64,000 nt of DNA from Alphaproteobacteria bacterium (lineage in GTDB: Bacteria; Pseudomonadota; Alphaproteobacteria; Rickettsiales; UBA1997). The stretch is taken from NCBI GenBank assembly GCA_021151765.1, contig JAGKWR010000002.1, positions 104,543-168,542 on the forward strand, written 5' to 3'. Position numbers and translations under genes: made by a program. The stretch's first letter is position 1, and every line of letters begins with the position of its first letter. Shown here piece by piece: positions 17,437-27,000 of this stretch. Below the pieces are notes generated by a model that was not told the DNA's origin, made no database searches, and saw only the letters and a list, made by a program, of their open reading frames with translations.

Positions 17437-18192
17437 TTAGAATCTATTTGAGAAAGCAGTTACTAAGAACAACACAAAAGGTGCCGTCAACATCATACCG
17501 TCAAGACGGTCAAGGATTCCGCCGTGACCAGGAATAATGTTGCCAGAATCTTTTACGCCAAAAGTTCTTTTAAATTTAGATTCCAATAAATCGCTGGCTT
17601 GTTCAACAATTGCCAAAACGATGCTAAAAAATACGAAGAAGAAAATTCCACCACGGAACATGAAAGCGCTGATGAAACCAATAATCATGCTGGCCACAAT
17701 ACCGCCAGCCAAACCTGTCCAAGTTTTGTTCGGACTAATTTCTGGAGCAAGTTTTGGTCCGCCGAAAGTTTTTCCAGAAAAGAAAGCGAAAATATCAGTC
17801 GACCAAATTACGGCGAACATCCACAATAAAATATTGGAATCGCGCATTCTAAGTTCCAGAACGCAATACATCGGAATGGCGATATAAGCCAAACCAATTA
17901 AACGCCATTTTTTTTGATCTTGTGATGATTTTATCAAGTCTAACCATTCTGCAGTCATCAAAATAGTGATTACGATGGCGAAGAAGAAGAACAAACTTTT
18001 AGAAGCACAAATTGCGTAAACTGCCAAAGGCACTAAAATTACGGCACTAATAACTCTCTGTTTAGTGTTGTCTGATGGATCAAGTTCGTCTATTTTAGCA
18101 ATCAATTTGCCAAATAATTTGTTCACGATGCCATTGGCTTTAGTGAAGATTTTTTTTGCGCCATCAAGATGTTTTTCGTTATCTTTTACCAT
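17437..18192 (-). CDS. cdsA: Phosphatidate cytidylyltransferase CdsA
   Basis: CdsA makes CDP-diacylglycerol from phosphatidate and CTP, the branch point to all phospholipids. It has several membrane helices and the family signature SKFKRTFGVKDSGN followed by IPGHGGILDRLDG near the C terminus. I chose ATG 18192 because it is preceded by the strong Shine-Dalgarno AGAGAGG and overlaps the uppS end by only 14 bases; this gives 251 residues. An in-frame ATG at 18288 would overlap uppS by 110 bases and is unlikely. Confidence 0.93.
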   Translation of the reverse strand: MVKDNEKHLDGAKKIFTKANGIVNKLFGKLIAKIDELDPSDNTKQRVISAVILVPLAVYAICASKSLFFFFAIVITILMTAEWLDLIKSSQDQKKWRLIGLAYIAIPMYCVLELRMRDSNILLWMFAVIWSTDIFAFFSGKTFGGPKLAPEISPNKTWTGLAGGIVASMIIGFISAFMFRGGIFFFVFFSIVLAIVEQASDLLESKFKRTFGVKDSGNIIPGHGGILDRLDGMMLTAPFVLFLVTAFSNRF

Positions 18193-18907
18193 ATCGCCTC
18201 TCTCTTTTGTTAAATTGATTAATTGCTTGCAGTAAATCTTTTTTGCCAAAATCTGGCCAAAAAACTTCTGTAAAATAAAGCTCGGCATAAGCCGCTTGCC
18301 ACAATAAAAAATTGCTAAGTCTCACATCACCAGCGGTTCTGATCAGAAGATCTGGATCAGGAATTTCTGGATGATATAAATTTTGTGACAAATAAGTTTC
18401 TGTGATTTGTTCCAAGCTAATTTTGGCTTCACTAACTGCAAGGCTTATCTTCTTTACCGCGTCAACAATTTCTTGTCGCGAGCCATAACTAAAGGCTACG
18501 TTTAGAGTTAAAGATTGATTATTTTTTGTTAATTCTTCCAGAACTTGAATCTTGTTTTTGGTGCTTTGTGGTAAAAGTTGTAAATTTCCTGAAATTACAA
18601 TGCGCACTTTTTTTTCAATCAACGGCTTGGTTTCTTTTTCTAAATAATTATCGAGCAATTTCATCAAATATTCGACTTCCTCTGGCGGGCGATTCCAATT
18701 CTCTGAGGAAAACGCATAAACTGTTAAATGCTTAACACCAATTTCAATACAACTTTCAGCGATTTTTCTGACATTGTCGGAACCGTTTTTATGACCAACC
18801 GACAGCGGTAGACCCCTTGATTTAGCCCAGCGCGCGTTACCATCCATAATTATTGCAATATGGGCGGGAATTTTTTGTGGAAGGGATTTTTTTTTTCTAA
18901 AGAACAT
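18179..18907 (-). CDS. uppS: Undecaprenyl diphosphate synthase UppS
   Basis: UppS condenses isoprenyl units into C55 undecaprenyl diphosphate, the lipid carrier for peptidoglycan and other glycans. The N-terminal motif IAIIMDGNARWAKSRG holds the catalytic Asp, followed by GHKNGSDNVR; the C-terminal motifs PDLLIRTAGDVRLSNFLLWQ and YAELYF are present. The length of 242 residues is typical. It lies between frr and cdsA in the usual proteobacterial order. Confidence 0.95.
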   Translation of the reverse strand: MFFRKKKSLPQKIPAHIAIIMDGNARWAKSRGLPLSVGHKNGSDNVRKIAESCIEIGVKHLTVYAFSSENWNRPPEEVEYLMKLLDNYLEKETKPLIEKKVRIVISGNLQLLPQSTKNKIQVLEELTKNNQSLTLNVAFSYGSRQEIVDAVKKISLAVSEAKISLEQITETYLSQNLYHPEIPDPDLLIRTAGDVRLSNFLLWQAAYAELYFTEVFWPDFGKKDLLQAINQFNKRERRYGKR

Positions 18908-18972
18908 TATGACTAGTGTTACACAGCAAATGTGAGCAATTGTTTTTCAAGCTGCTCACATTTACAGCTAAA

Positions 18973-19530
18973 TTAAATTTTCATTAATTCTTTTTCTTTT
19001 GCTGCAACTACATCGTCAATTTTTTTCACAAATTCATCAGTAATTTTTTGTACAGCGTCCGTACATCCGTGAATTTGATCTTTAGAAGCGCCGAGTTCTT
19101 TTTCTCTTCTTTTGAACTCGTCAAGTACATCACGGCGGATGTTGCGCACCGCAACTTTCTTATCTTCACCATATTTTTTGGCCAATTTTACCAAATCTTT
19201 ACGACGTTCTTCGCTTAGTTTTGGAATCATTATACGAATCACCGTTCCGTCAACCAAAGGGTTAAAACCCAAATTAGAGTTAATAATCGCTTTTTCGACA
19301 GCTTTGACGTTGCTGCGATCCCAAACTTGGATTGAAAGAGTTGTAGCTTCCGGAACTGAAACACTAGCTAACTGTGACATTGCCATCATTTGACCATAAA
19401 CTTCAACTTTTACTGGATCGAGCAAGTTCGGAGTAGCGCGACCAGTTGAAATTGAATCCATATCACGTTTAAGTGAATTCATGGTTTCTTCCATTTTTTT
19501 GCGCGATTTGTCAGTAAATTCAGTAATCAT
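18973..19530 (-). CDS. frr: Ribosome recycling factor Frr
   Basis: Frr works with EF-G to split the ribosome after termination. The 185-residue protein has the typical three-helix-bundle sequence: start of MDSISTGRATPNLLDPV, the VPEATTLSIQVWDRS strand, PLVDGTVIRIMIPKLSEERR at ~95, and the helical end with many Lys and Glu. It sits between pyrH and uppS in the conserved order. Confidence 0.96.
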   Translation of the reverse strand: MITEFTDKSRKKMEETMNSLKRDMDSISTGRATPNLLDPVKVEVYGQMMAMSQLASVSVPEATTLSIQVWDRSNVKAVEKAIINSNLGFNPLVDGTVIRIMIPKLSEERRKDLVKLAKKYGEDKKVAVRNIRRDVLDEFKRREKELGASKDQIHGCTDAVQKITDEFVKKIDDVVAAKEKELMKI

Positions 19531-19613
19531 AGTTTTAGTTACTTTAAGTTTTTTGTTTTTTTTATTAGTTATTTTGGGCTTTAAACTCTGCGCTCTCTTC
19601 TTTATCGATTCTA

Positions 19614-20321
19614 TCAGTTAATAATCGTAAATTTACCTTTACCTTGAACCACATCGCACAGAGCGTTTTCACCCTTAATTGAGAAAACCACAATTGGTAA
19701 TTTGTTGTCTTTAGCCAAGGTAATCGCTGTTTGATCCATCACGCGCAAATCTTGCTTAATGACGTCAATATATTTCAAAGATTCGTAGCGTGTTGCTGTT
19801 TTATCTAATTTTGGATCAGCAGTGTAGACTCCGTCAACTTGCGTTCCTTTCAAAATCACGTCGCACTTAACTTCAATTGCGCGTAGAACTGCAGCAGTGT
19901 CGGTTGTGAAGAAAGGATTTCCTGTTCCGGCAGTAAAAATAACAATACGATTTTTTTCTAAATGACGCGAAGCTTTACGTTTAATATAAGGTTCACAAAT
20001 ACTGTCCATCTTGATTGCAGATTGCATTCTGGTTGCAATACCGCGTTTTTCCAGCGCATCTTGCAACGCCAAACCATTCATACAAGTCGCCAGCATTCCC
20101 ATGTAATCGGCACTTGAACGTTCCATTCCAGAAGCTGAAACGGAGATGCCACGAAAAATATTTCCGCCGCCTACAACAACTGCAATTTCACAGCCCAAGT
20201 TGTGAGCACTAACTATTTGATCACAAATTCTCTTGATCGCATCAACATCATGTCCAAAACCTTTGTCTCCCATCATTGCTTCACCAGAGACTTTAAAGAG
20301 GATACGTTTGAATTTTAACAT
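19614..20321 (-). CDS. pyrH: UMP kinase PyrH
   Basis: PyrH phosphorylates UMP to UDP. The protein matches the amino-acid-kinase fold of this family: KRILFKVSGEAMMG at the N terminus, VVVGGGNIFRG at ~46, FTAGTGNPFFTTDTAAVLRA at ~130 and the ADPKLDKTA loop. At 235 residues it is full length. It follows tsf across a gap filled with hairpin-forming heptad repeats. Confidence 0.96.
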   Translation of the reverse strand: MLKFKRILFKVSGEAMMGDKGFGHDVDAIKRICDQIVSAHNLGCEIAVVVGGGNIFRGISVSASGMERSSADYMGMLATCMNGLALQDALEKRGIATRMQSAIKMDSICEPYIKRKASRHLEKNRIVIFTAGTGNPFFTTDTAAVLRAIEVKCDVILKGTQVDGVYTADPKLDKTATRYESLKYIDVIKQDLRVMDQTAITLAKDNKLPIVVFSIKGENALCDVVQGKGKFTIIN

Positions 20322-20339
20322 AGATTTACAGGAGTGAGA

Positions 20340-20466
20340 AATTAGGAGTTAGGAGTGAGGATATGATAAAATCCTCACTCCTAACTCCTTATTTTAAAGG
20401 ATTAGGATTTAGGAGTTAAAAATTCAAAATCGAAAAACGACTCTTAATTCCTAACTCCTAAACTCT
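20340..20466. repeat. Two tandem heptad palindromes between tsf and pyrH
   Basis: Arms 20344-20362 and 20371-20389 are 19-bp perfect inverted repeats (AGGAGTTAGGAGTGAGGAT on the left) with an 8-base loop. A second, less perfect dyad follows, with TTTAGGAGTTA near 20409 facing TAACTCCTAAA near 20453. Both are built from 7-base units such as TAGGAGT. They lie inside the rpsB-tsf-pyrH transcript and would form strong RNA hairpins, possibly lowering read-through from the ribosomal genes into pyrH. Confidence 0.85.
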
Positions 20467-20473
20467 TGTTTCC

Positions 20474-21388
20474 TTACTTGGTCATCGAAGCAACTTCAGC
20501 AGCGAAGTCGTTTTCTTTTTTCTCGATACCTTCACCTAAGATGAAAAGTTTGAAGGCAGAGATTTTAGTTTCGCCATTTTCTTTAGCGAAATTAGCAATC
20601 AAGTCTTTGATTTTAAGTTTATCGTCCATAACAAAAAGTTGCTCCAAAAGCACAACTTCTTCGTAATATTTTCTGATACGACCTTCGATCATTTTCTCGA
20701 TGATGCTTTCTGGTTTACCAGAAGCGCGAGCTTGATCTTTCAAAACTTCAATTTCTCTTTGCAATTTAGCTGGATCAACTGATTCGATTGAAAGAGAATC
20801 AGGCTTTGCAGCTGCAACGTGCATTGCAACTTGTTTACCGATTTCTTCCAATTTTGCTTTTTCAGCTTTTGATTCGAAAGCAACCAAAACTGCAATTTTA
20901 CCCATATTCGGAGCAGTTGCATTGTGGATGTAGCTAACGACAGTACCTTGAGTAACTTCTAAGTTAGAAATTCTACGGATGTTGATATTTTCACCGATAA
21001 CGCCGATTTGATTTTTCAATTCTTCGTCAACTGTGTGAGAAGCTTGAGCGAATTTTTTAGCTTTCAATTTTTCAACATCATCGCCACAACCGAAAGATTC
21101 TTTAGCGACTGCGAAAACGAAATCTTGGAATTTTTGGTTACGAGCAACGAAGTCAGTTTCAGAGTTAACTTCAACCACAACTGCTTTATTGCCATCAACC
21201 GCAACAGCAACAGCACCTTCAGAAGTGATTCTGCCTGATTTTTTTACAGCAGCTGATAAACCTTTTTTACGAAGCCAGTCAACTGATTTTTCAAAATCAT
21301 CACCGTTTTCAGCCAAAGCTTTGTTGCAATCCGCAATACCACAACCAGTGGCTTCGCGTAGTTTTTTAATTAATGCTAGATCTGCCAT
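20474..21388 (-). CDS. tsf: Elongation factor Ts
   Basis: EF-Ts exchanges GDP for GTP on EF-Tu. The N-terminal UBA-like domain (residues ~1-50, with LREATGCGIADCNKAL) is followed by the core signature NSETDFVARNQKF at ~75 that contacts EF-Tu, and by a long coiled C-terminal domain. At 304 residues it has the normal length. It is paired with rpsB upstream. Confidence 0.97.
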   Translation of the reverse strand: MADLALIKKLREATGCGIADCNKALAENGDDFEKSVDWLRKKGLSAAVKKSGRITSEGAVAVAVDGNKAVVVEVNSETDFVARNQKFQDFVFAVAKESFGCGDDVEKLKAKKFAQASHTVDEELKNQIGVIGENINIRRISNLEVTQGTVVSYIHNATAPNMGKIAVLVAFESKAEKAKLEEIGKQVAMHVAAAKPDSLSIESVDPAKLQREIEVLKDQARASGKPESIIEKMIEGRIRKYYEEVVLLEQLFVMDDKLKIKDLIANFAKENGETKISAFKLFILGEGIEKKENDFAAEVASMTK

Positions 21389-21494
21389 TTGAATTAAGAA
21401 TTAAGAATTATTTGGGAATTGAGAGCTTTAATTTGTTAGTGCATAATGCACTTTGCTTGGTGCTCAATTTAAATTATGAGCACCAAGCAATATA

Positions 21495-22433
21495 CTATTT
21501 TTTAGCAGCTGGTTTTTTAGCCGGAGCTTTTGAAGCTGGCTTTTTTTCATCTTTTTTTACAGCTGGTTTTTTGTCTGATTTTTCTTCAGTTTTTGCAGCT
21601 GGCTTGCGATTTCCTTTAAAATCTTTTTTGAATCGCGCGTCTTTTTCTTCTTTCTCTACTTTAGCAGCTACAGAAGTTTTGTACTGAGCAATCTCTTCGC
21701 CAGTTTCGAACTTGCTGATATCAACACCAGAAATTGCCATGTTTTCTTTTACACCAGCAATTGCAGCATCAGAAAGAAGACGGCAATACAATTTGATTGC
21801 TTTTGCTGAGTCATCGTTTCCTGGAATTGGGAAAGTAATTCCATCAGGATTGCAGTTAGAGTCTAAAATCGCCATGATCGGAACGCCAAGTTTTTTAGCT
21901 TCAGCGATTGCCAATGATTCTTTGAAGGTATCAATGATGAAAACCAAATCAGGATATCCACCCATATTTTTAATACCACCAAGAGCTTGCTCAAGCTTTT
22001 GTCTTTTTCTTTCAAGAACCAATTTTTCTTTTTTGTTGTAGTCAACTTCATCGCTTGCAAGTTGCTCTTCGATTTTTTTCAAAGCTTTAATTGATTGAGA
22101 AACTGTTTTCCAGTTAGTCAACATACCACCTAACCAGCGGAAATTTACGTAATATTGACCACATCTTTTTGCTGCTTCAGCAATTGGTTCTGCACCTTGT
22201 TTTTTAGTAGAAACGAAGAGGATACGACCATTATTTTTAGCGACATCTTTTACGGTAACCATTGATTTGTATAGCAAGTTAGCAGTTTTGTTCAAATCAA
22301 TAATGCTGATTCCGTTACGGCTAGTGTGAATGTATTTAGCCATTTTAGGGTTACGGCGCATAGTTTTGTGACCGAAGTGCACACCAGCTTCAAGAAGCTG
22401 TTTAATAGTAAAATTTGGAAGTTCTGTAGACAT
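21495..22433 (-). CDS. rpsB: 30S ribosomal protein S2
   Basis: S2 is a late-assembling 30S protein needed for S1 binding. The core (residues ~1-240) has the signatures LLEAGVHFGHKTMRRNPKM, FRWLGGMLTNWKTV and PIPGNDDSAKAI. The C-terminal ~65 residues form a low-complexity Lys/Ala/Pro tail, so the protein is 312 residues against about 241 in Escherichia coli. Such tails are known in several alphaproteobacteria. It is the first gene of the long minus-strand block. Confidence 0.97.
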   Translation of the reverse strand: MSTELPNFTIKQLLEAGVHFGHKTMRRNPKMAKYIHTSRNGISIIDLNKTANLLYKSMVTVKDVAKNNGRILFVSTKKQGAEPIAEAAKRCGQYYVNFRWLGGMLTNWKTVSQSIKALKKIEEQLASDEVDYNKKEKLVLERKRQKLEQALGGIKNMGGYPDLVFIIDTFKESLAIAEAKKLGVPIMAILDSNCNPDGITFPIPGNDDSAKAIKLYCRLLSDAAIAGVKENMAISGVDISKFETGEEIAQYKTSVAAKVEKEEKDARFKKDFKGNRKPAAKTEEKSDKKPAVKKDEKKPASKAPAKKPAAKK

Positions 22434-22827
22434 TTTTAAAAATGATTTTGGTTAATTAATCAACGCAACAAAAATCCGCCCGCACTTTCAAATCAAAGCT
22501 TGGAAGGACACCAAAATTGTTAACGTTGTAAGGATTAATACTTGAAGAAAATCAAGCGTGGTGCTTTTTAAAGGGCGTTGGTTTAGATTGCAAGAAAGGA
22601 AAATAGGAATTTAGGAGTTAGAGAAAAAGGAGTGAGGATTTTAGGAAGAAGGAATTAGTAAAATAGAAATAAAGGCTTTTTTGTTGGGTATTTTGTGTAT
22701 TGCAGCCCAAGGATTAAGAATAATTTTACGTTGAGAAATTAGAATTTAAAAATTATTCCCTAACTCATAATTCATAAATTCCTTTTTTGCCAACTTCCAT
22801 CTTCCCAACTCCTAAATCCTACTTTTA
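22434..22827. repeat. 394-bp gap between rpsB and hisA with heptad repeats
   Basis: The half next to rpsB (22434-22590) should hold its promoter and leader; CTTGAAGAAAATCAAG at ~22541-22556 is a short dyad. From ~22595 to 22660, AGGA recurs every 7-8 bases (TAGGAATTTAGGAGTTAG, AGGAGTGAGGATTTTAGG). The complementary type TAACTCATAATTCATAAATT and CCCAACTCCTAAATCC occurs at 22760-22825, just before hisA. These are the same units as in the other palindromic gaps, here more diverged. No gene or known RNA was recognised. Confidence 0.65.
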
Positions 22828-23544
22828 ATGATTATTTTCCCCGCTATCGACCTGAAAAGTGGTCAATGTGTTCGTTTATTCAAAGGTGAAATGAACCAAG
22901 CTACAATTTTTAATGATAATCCTGCAGCTCAAGCTTTGGAATTTCAAAATGCTGGTTTCAAATTTTTACACGTAGTTGATTTAGACGGCGCGATAGCTGG
23001 TGCAACCGCTAACGAAAATTCGGTTCGTGAAATTTTAAAAGCTGTAAAAATGCCTGTGCAATTAGGTGGTGGAATACGTTCAATCTCAACAATTGAGAAA
23101 TGGTTATCATTGGGCGTAAATCGAGTAATTCTTGGCACCATCGCTGCTAAAAATCCGCAATTAGTTCAAGAAGCTTGCAAAAAATTTCCGAACCAAATCG
23201 TTATCGGAATTGACGCTAAAAATGGTTTTGTCGCAACTGAAGGCTGGGTTGAAACTTCCGAAGTCACTTCGTTAGAACTAGCTAAAAAATTTGAAGATTG
23301 TGGCGCTGCAGCAATTATTTATACCGACATTTCACGTGATGGAACCTTGTCTGGCAGTGATTTGGATGGCACAAAAAACTTAGCGCAAAATTTGAAAATT
23401 CCGGTAATTGCCTCTGGTGGAATCGGCAATTTGGAAGATGTTTTAAAAGTAAAACAACTCGAACAATTCGGAGTAATCGGTGCAATTGTTGGTCGCGCAC
23501 TTTACGACAAAAAAATTGCTTCAGCTGACTTAGTTAATTTATAA
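22828..23544 (+). CDS. hisA: ProFAR isomerase HisA
   Basis: HisA opens the ribose of ProFAR to PRFAR in histidine synthesis. It is a (beta/alpha)8 barrel: the catalytic Asp is in FPAIDLKSGQCVRL at the N terminus, VVDLDGA follows at ~50, QLGGGIRS at ~78 and the second catalytic Asp in IYTDISRDGTLSG at ~165, then IASGGIGNLEDV. The SRDG signature favours HisA over HisF. The length of 238 residues is normal. It is alone here, so the his genes are scattered. Confidence 0.94.
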   Translation: MIIFPAIDLKSGQCVRLFKGEMNQATIFNDNPAAQALEFQNAGFKFLHVVDLDGAIAGATANENSVREILKAVKMPVQLGGGIRSISTIEKWLSLGVNRVILGTIAAKNPQLVQEACKKFPNQIVIGIDAKNGFVATEGWVETSEVTSLELAKKFEDCGAAAIIYTDISRDGTLSGSDLDGTKNLAQNLKIPVIASGGIGNLEDVLKVKQLEQFGVIGAIVGRALYDKKIASADLVNL

Positions 23545-23554
23545 GACGAATTTT

Positions 23555-25498
23555 CTAAAACCTTCCGATTATTATTTTACTACTAAATTTAGATACCAAG
23601 CTATCCACCTCAAGCACTTTGGCAATATTTTTTGGTGAACTACTTTTTTGTGCTTCTGCTTCTAATTTTAAGTATGCTTCTTCAAAATCTGGATAAGGAA
23701 ATTGCGGTACTTCTGCTTGGTAATCAGTTTTTTTGTAGTCTTCTATTTCCACAATCTTTTCAACGATTTGTGGTTGAAAAGGCACAGCTTTTGGATTCAA
23801 CTCCATAAGTTCAAAAACCTGATTTTCATCCTGTTTTTGCACAAAAATTCCGTTTTCTTGTGTTGATAAAATCGTAGATTGCACATCCAACTCTAAACTC
23901 TCTGGAATTACATTTTGTTTCTGAGATTCATCAATTTGATTTGCTCGAGAATCGCCATTTTGTTTTGCTGCTTTTTTTTGCTTCTTCTTGCCATTACTAT
24001 TTTCAGAACTTTTTTCTTTTCTAAATTCTTCAATAATTTTGCCCAAATCATTATCAAGTTTTTTACCATTTGGAAAAGATTTTTTATATTCTCTCACCAA
24101 AGAACTAAAAAACTCTTCTTTCTTTTCTAAAGTTGAATAATTCTCACTAAAAACAGCACTTCGCAAAATCATTCCAAAGCACTGCAAGTTTCTAGTTTTG
24201 GCACAAATACCTAAAGCAGTTTTTGCAGTTTCAAAATTAGGATTCCCGAACTGTAAAATTTCTTTAACCGATCCACTTGCTTTTTTTAAAACCGCAATAT
24301 CGAGCACTGAATATTTATTATTATCTTTTGAACGCAAATTAACATCATCCCCCCGATCAATAAGACGCTTTGTCATCTCTTCATCGTTTGCGGCTGCAGC
24401 AAAATGCAAAACTGAATAACCTTGTTCACTCAAATTTTGCACTTTATCTTCATTTCTAATCAAAAGATTTTCAGCATTTCGTAGATTATTTTTGATAGTA
24501 GCTCTGGATTTAGAAAATTCTTTATTTCCGACAAACTCCTGCTCTAAAGTTTGCATCGCATTTTGTCTTACTTGCTGATAATCTATGACTGTGTCCTCCA
24601 AAACTGTTGCTGATTCCGCAGCTTCTTTTCTTACAGCTATCTTCTGAATTTTTGGATTATTCAATTTTTCCGAATCAAGTTTCTCTTTTAAATCAGCCGG
24701 AATTCCAACTTCTTTAATACTACTCACGAAAGCAACCGAATCTTGAAAATGGTTATGCCTTGCTCGTGCTTCTGATAATTTATGTTCAAAGGCGAGTTCA
24801 ATTTGTTCTTTTCTTGCAGAAACAAAATCTTTCGTAAATTTTCCTTCTTCAAATCTTTTAAGAATTTCCTCTGATTCCTTGAATTCCCTTTGTTTTGCAA
24901 TATCCAAAGGCGTATAACCTTGATCATCAGGAATGTTAGGATTCGCACCAAATACAATTAATAGTTCGATCATGTAAGGCAAATCCATTTCTAATGCGTA
25001 ATGAACAGCTGTTTTATTAACTTTATCAAGAACATTAGGATTAGCTCTACATTTAATCAAAAGCAGCTTAGTAATATCTATTGCATAGTCGATACACTCT
25101 GATTTCATTTTTGAATCGTTAAGATCATCTGAAAGCAATATGGCATACATTAGAGGACTTAATCTTAGATCTTCATGAAAATTAGTTTGGTCGATATTCA
25201 AATCAATATTATGTTCTTGAGACGTTTTTATAATTTGATCTACAAGATACAAATTTCTCGAAGCAATAATATGAACTATGCTGCCATAATTTTTTTCGTC
25301 GTAAAATATTGGATTAAATCCCCGTTTTATCATCTGTTCTAATAACTCAACGCTTTGATACCTTAGTGCAGCAAGGAAAAGATTTTGTTTTTTCTTCTCA
25401 GTAAAATTTGAGAAATAGGGATCTAAAATTTTACTAGCAAATTCATCATACCTTTTTTTTATCGTTTCTTGTGGCAAATTTATGATGTCCGTCTGCAT
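23555..25498 (-). CDS. Ankyrin-repeat protein, 647 aa
   Basis: The protein has at least two groups of ankyrin repeats: one at ~45-215, with TAVHYALEMDLPYMIELLI and ANPNIPDDQGYTPLDIAK, and one at ~355-425, with YSVLHFAAAANDEEMTKRLI and DVNLRSKDN. Between and after them are long charged helical stretches; residues ~500-530 are Lys/Asn/Gln-rich and likely disordered. There is no signal peptide or membrane segment. Ankyrin proteins are common type IV effectors in Rickettsiales, but they are also housekeeping scaffolds, so effector status is only inferred. The gene is a single unit convergent with hisA. Confidence 0.85.
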   Translation of the reverse strand: MQTDIINLPQETIKKRYDEFASKILDPYFSNFTEKKKQNLFLAALRYQSVELLEQMIKRGFNPIFYDEKNYGSIVHIIASRNLYLVDQIIKTSQEHNIDLNIDQTNFHEDLRLSPLMYAILLSDDLNDSKMKSECIDYAIDITKLLLIKCRANPNVLDKVNKTAVHYALEMDLPYMIELLIVFGANPNIPDDQGYTPLDIAKQREFKESEEILKRFEEGKFTKDFVSARKEQIELAFEHKLSEARARHNHFQDSVAFVSSIKEVGIPADLKEKLDSEKLNNPKIQKIAVRKEAAESATVLEDTVIDYQQVRQNAMQTLEQEFVGNKEFSKSRATIKNNLRNAENLLIRNEDKVQNLSEQGYSVLHFAAAANDEEMTKRLIDRGDDVNLRSKDNNKYSVLDIAVLKKASGSVKEILQFGNPNFETAKTALGICAKTRNLQCFGMILRSAVFSENYSTLEKKEEFFSSLVREYKKSFPNGKKLDNDLGKIIEEFRKEKSSENSNGKKKQKKAAKQNGDSRANQIDESQKQNVIPESLELDVQSTILSTQENGIFVQKQDENQVFELMELNPKAVPFQPQIVEKIVEIEDYKKTDYQAEVPQFPYPDFEEAYLKLEAEAQKSSSPKNIAKVLEVDSLVSKFSSKIIIGRF

Positions 25499-25711
25499 GT
25501 TTTTGCTGAATTTGATTAATCAAAGTTGATTTTTAGATAATTTATTTTGGTTCTCTTGAATAGAATTATATCGAATTGATTTTTCAACCTGAAGTTGAAA
25601 ATAGTAATCTTTTTCCACCAATAATTGTCCAATTGACTTTTGCTTCACGATTTGTATTTTGCCGCCCGCTTTTCCAAACAGCTTTCCTTTAAAAAATAAA
25701 AATAAACACAA

Positions 25712-26989
25712 ATGCGTTATTTAGCCTTAACCGAAAAAGATCGGAAAGAGATGCTTGCCGCTATTGGCGTGTCTTCAGTTGATCAACTTTACGATGCAGT
25801 TCCTGCAGAATTACTTTTAAAGAAACCGATCGAAAATTTGCCGAATCATCAAGGTGAACTTGAAGTGGAAGCTTTATTGAAGTCTTACTCAGATAAAAAC
25901 CGTGCCGCTTCAGAAGGCCCATTTTTTCTAGGTGCTGGTTGCTACAAACATCATATTCCAGCTGCGGTTGATCATATTATTCAACGTTCAGAATATTTAA
26001 CATCTTACACGCCTTACCAACCAGAAATTTCGCAAGGAACTTTGGCAACCATCTTCCAATTCCAAAGCATCATTGCACTTTTAACTGGTATGGAAGTTGC
26101 CAACGCTTCAATGTACGATGGCGCAACTTCAACTTCAGAAGCTTGCTTGATGGCAATGCGTATTAAATCGGGTCGTAAAAATATTGCAGTTTTTGGTGAT
26201 ATTCATCCTGATTATTTGGAAGTTACTAAAACTTCACTTGATCTAAACGACGCTAAACTAGTTTCTCAAATCGATGAATCTTGCGCAGCTGTAATCGTGC
26301 AATATCCAGATTTCCATGGCGAAATCGGTAACTTAGACGAAGTTCGTGCTAAATGCGACGCCGCTGGCGCACTTTTGATTTGCGTTACTAATGAAATTCT
26401 TGCCCTTGGTTTGCTTGAAGCTCCGAAACAAGCTGACATCTGCGTTGGTGAAGCTTCCTCACTGGGCGTTGGATTGAACTTCGGCGGCCCACTTTTAGGT
26501 TTCTTCGCTTGTAAAAAAGAGTTCGTTCGTCAAATGCCAGGACGTATCTGCGGTGCTACTGTGGACGTTGACGGCAAACCAGGTTACGTTCTTACTTTGA
26601 ACGCTCGTGAACAACATATTCGTCGTGAAAAAGCCACTTCAAACATTTGCTCAAACCAAGGTTTGTGTGCTACTGCTTTCACAATTCACACTTCTTTGCT
26701 TGGTGAAATTGGCTTCAAACAATTAGCTTTGATCAATCACAAAAAAGCCTGTGATGCTGCTGATAGATTGGCTAAAATTAAAGGCTTAAAAGTTTTGAAC
26801 CAAAGCTTCTTCAATGAGTTCACCGTTGAGCTTTCACAAGACGCGGCTGAAGTTAACAAAAAACTTTTGGCAAAAAACATCATTGGTGGTTTCGCTCAAG
26901 GAAATAAAATGATCATCGCTGTTAGCGAATTAACTAGCGCGCAAGATATCGAATCTTTGGCTAGCGAACTAGAAAAAATCTTAAATTAG
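25712..26989 (+). CDS. gcvPA: Glycine decarboxylase subunit 1 (GcvPA)
   Basis: This is the N-terminal half of the split P-protein, which decarboxylates glycine and passes the aminomethyl group to GcvH. It has the family start MRYLALTEKDRKEML, YTPYQPEISQGTL at ~100, ANASMYDGATSTSEA and EASSLGVGLNFGGP. At 425 residues it is of usual size. It overlaps or abuts gcvPB, with which it forms the heterotetramer. gcvT and gcvH are not in the window. Confidence 0.96.
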   Translation: MRYLALTEKDRKEMLAAIGVSSVDQLYDAVPAELLLKKPIENLPNHQGELEVEALLKSYSDKNRAASEGPFFLGAGCYKHHIPAAVDHIIQRSEYLTSYTPYQPEISQGTLATIFQFQSIIALLTGMEVANASMYDGATSTSEACLMAMRIKSGRKNIAVFGDIHPDYLEVTKTSLDLNDAKLVSQIDESCAAVIVQYPDFHGEIGNLDEVRAKCDAAGALLICVTNEILALGLLEAPKQADICVGEASSLGVGLNFGGPLLGFFACKKEFVRQMPGRICGATVDVDGKPGYVLTLNAREQHIRREKATSNICSNQGLCATAFTIHTSLLGEIGFKQLALINHKKACDAADRLAKIKGLKVLNQSFFNEFTVELSQDAAEVNKKLLAKNIIGGFAQGNKMIIAVSELTSAQDIESLASELEKILN

Positions 26990-27000
26990 TGAGGAACAAC

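Noticed and set aside
20340..20466. CRISPR array
   Set aside because: The repeats are 7-base units forming palindromes, with no spacers of uniform length and no cas genes.
21712..22041. A 109-codon plus-strand frame within rpsB
   Set aside because: rpsB is unmistakable on the minus strand; the opposite frame reflects its codon bias.
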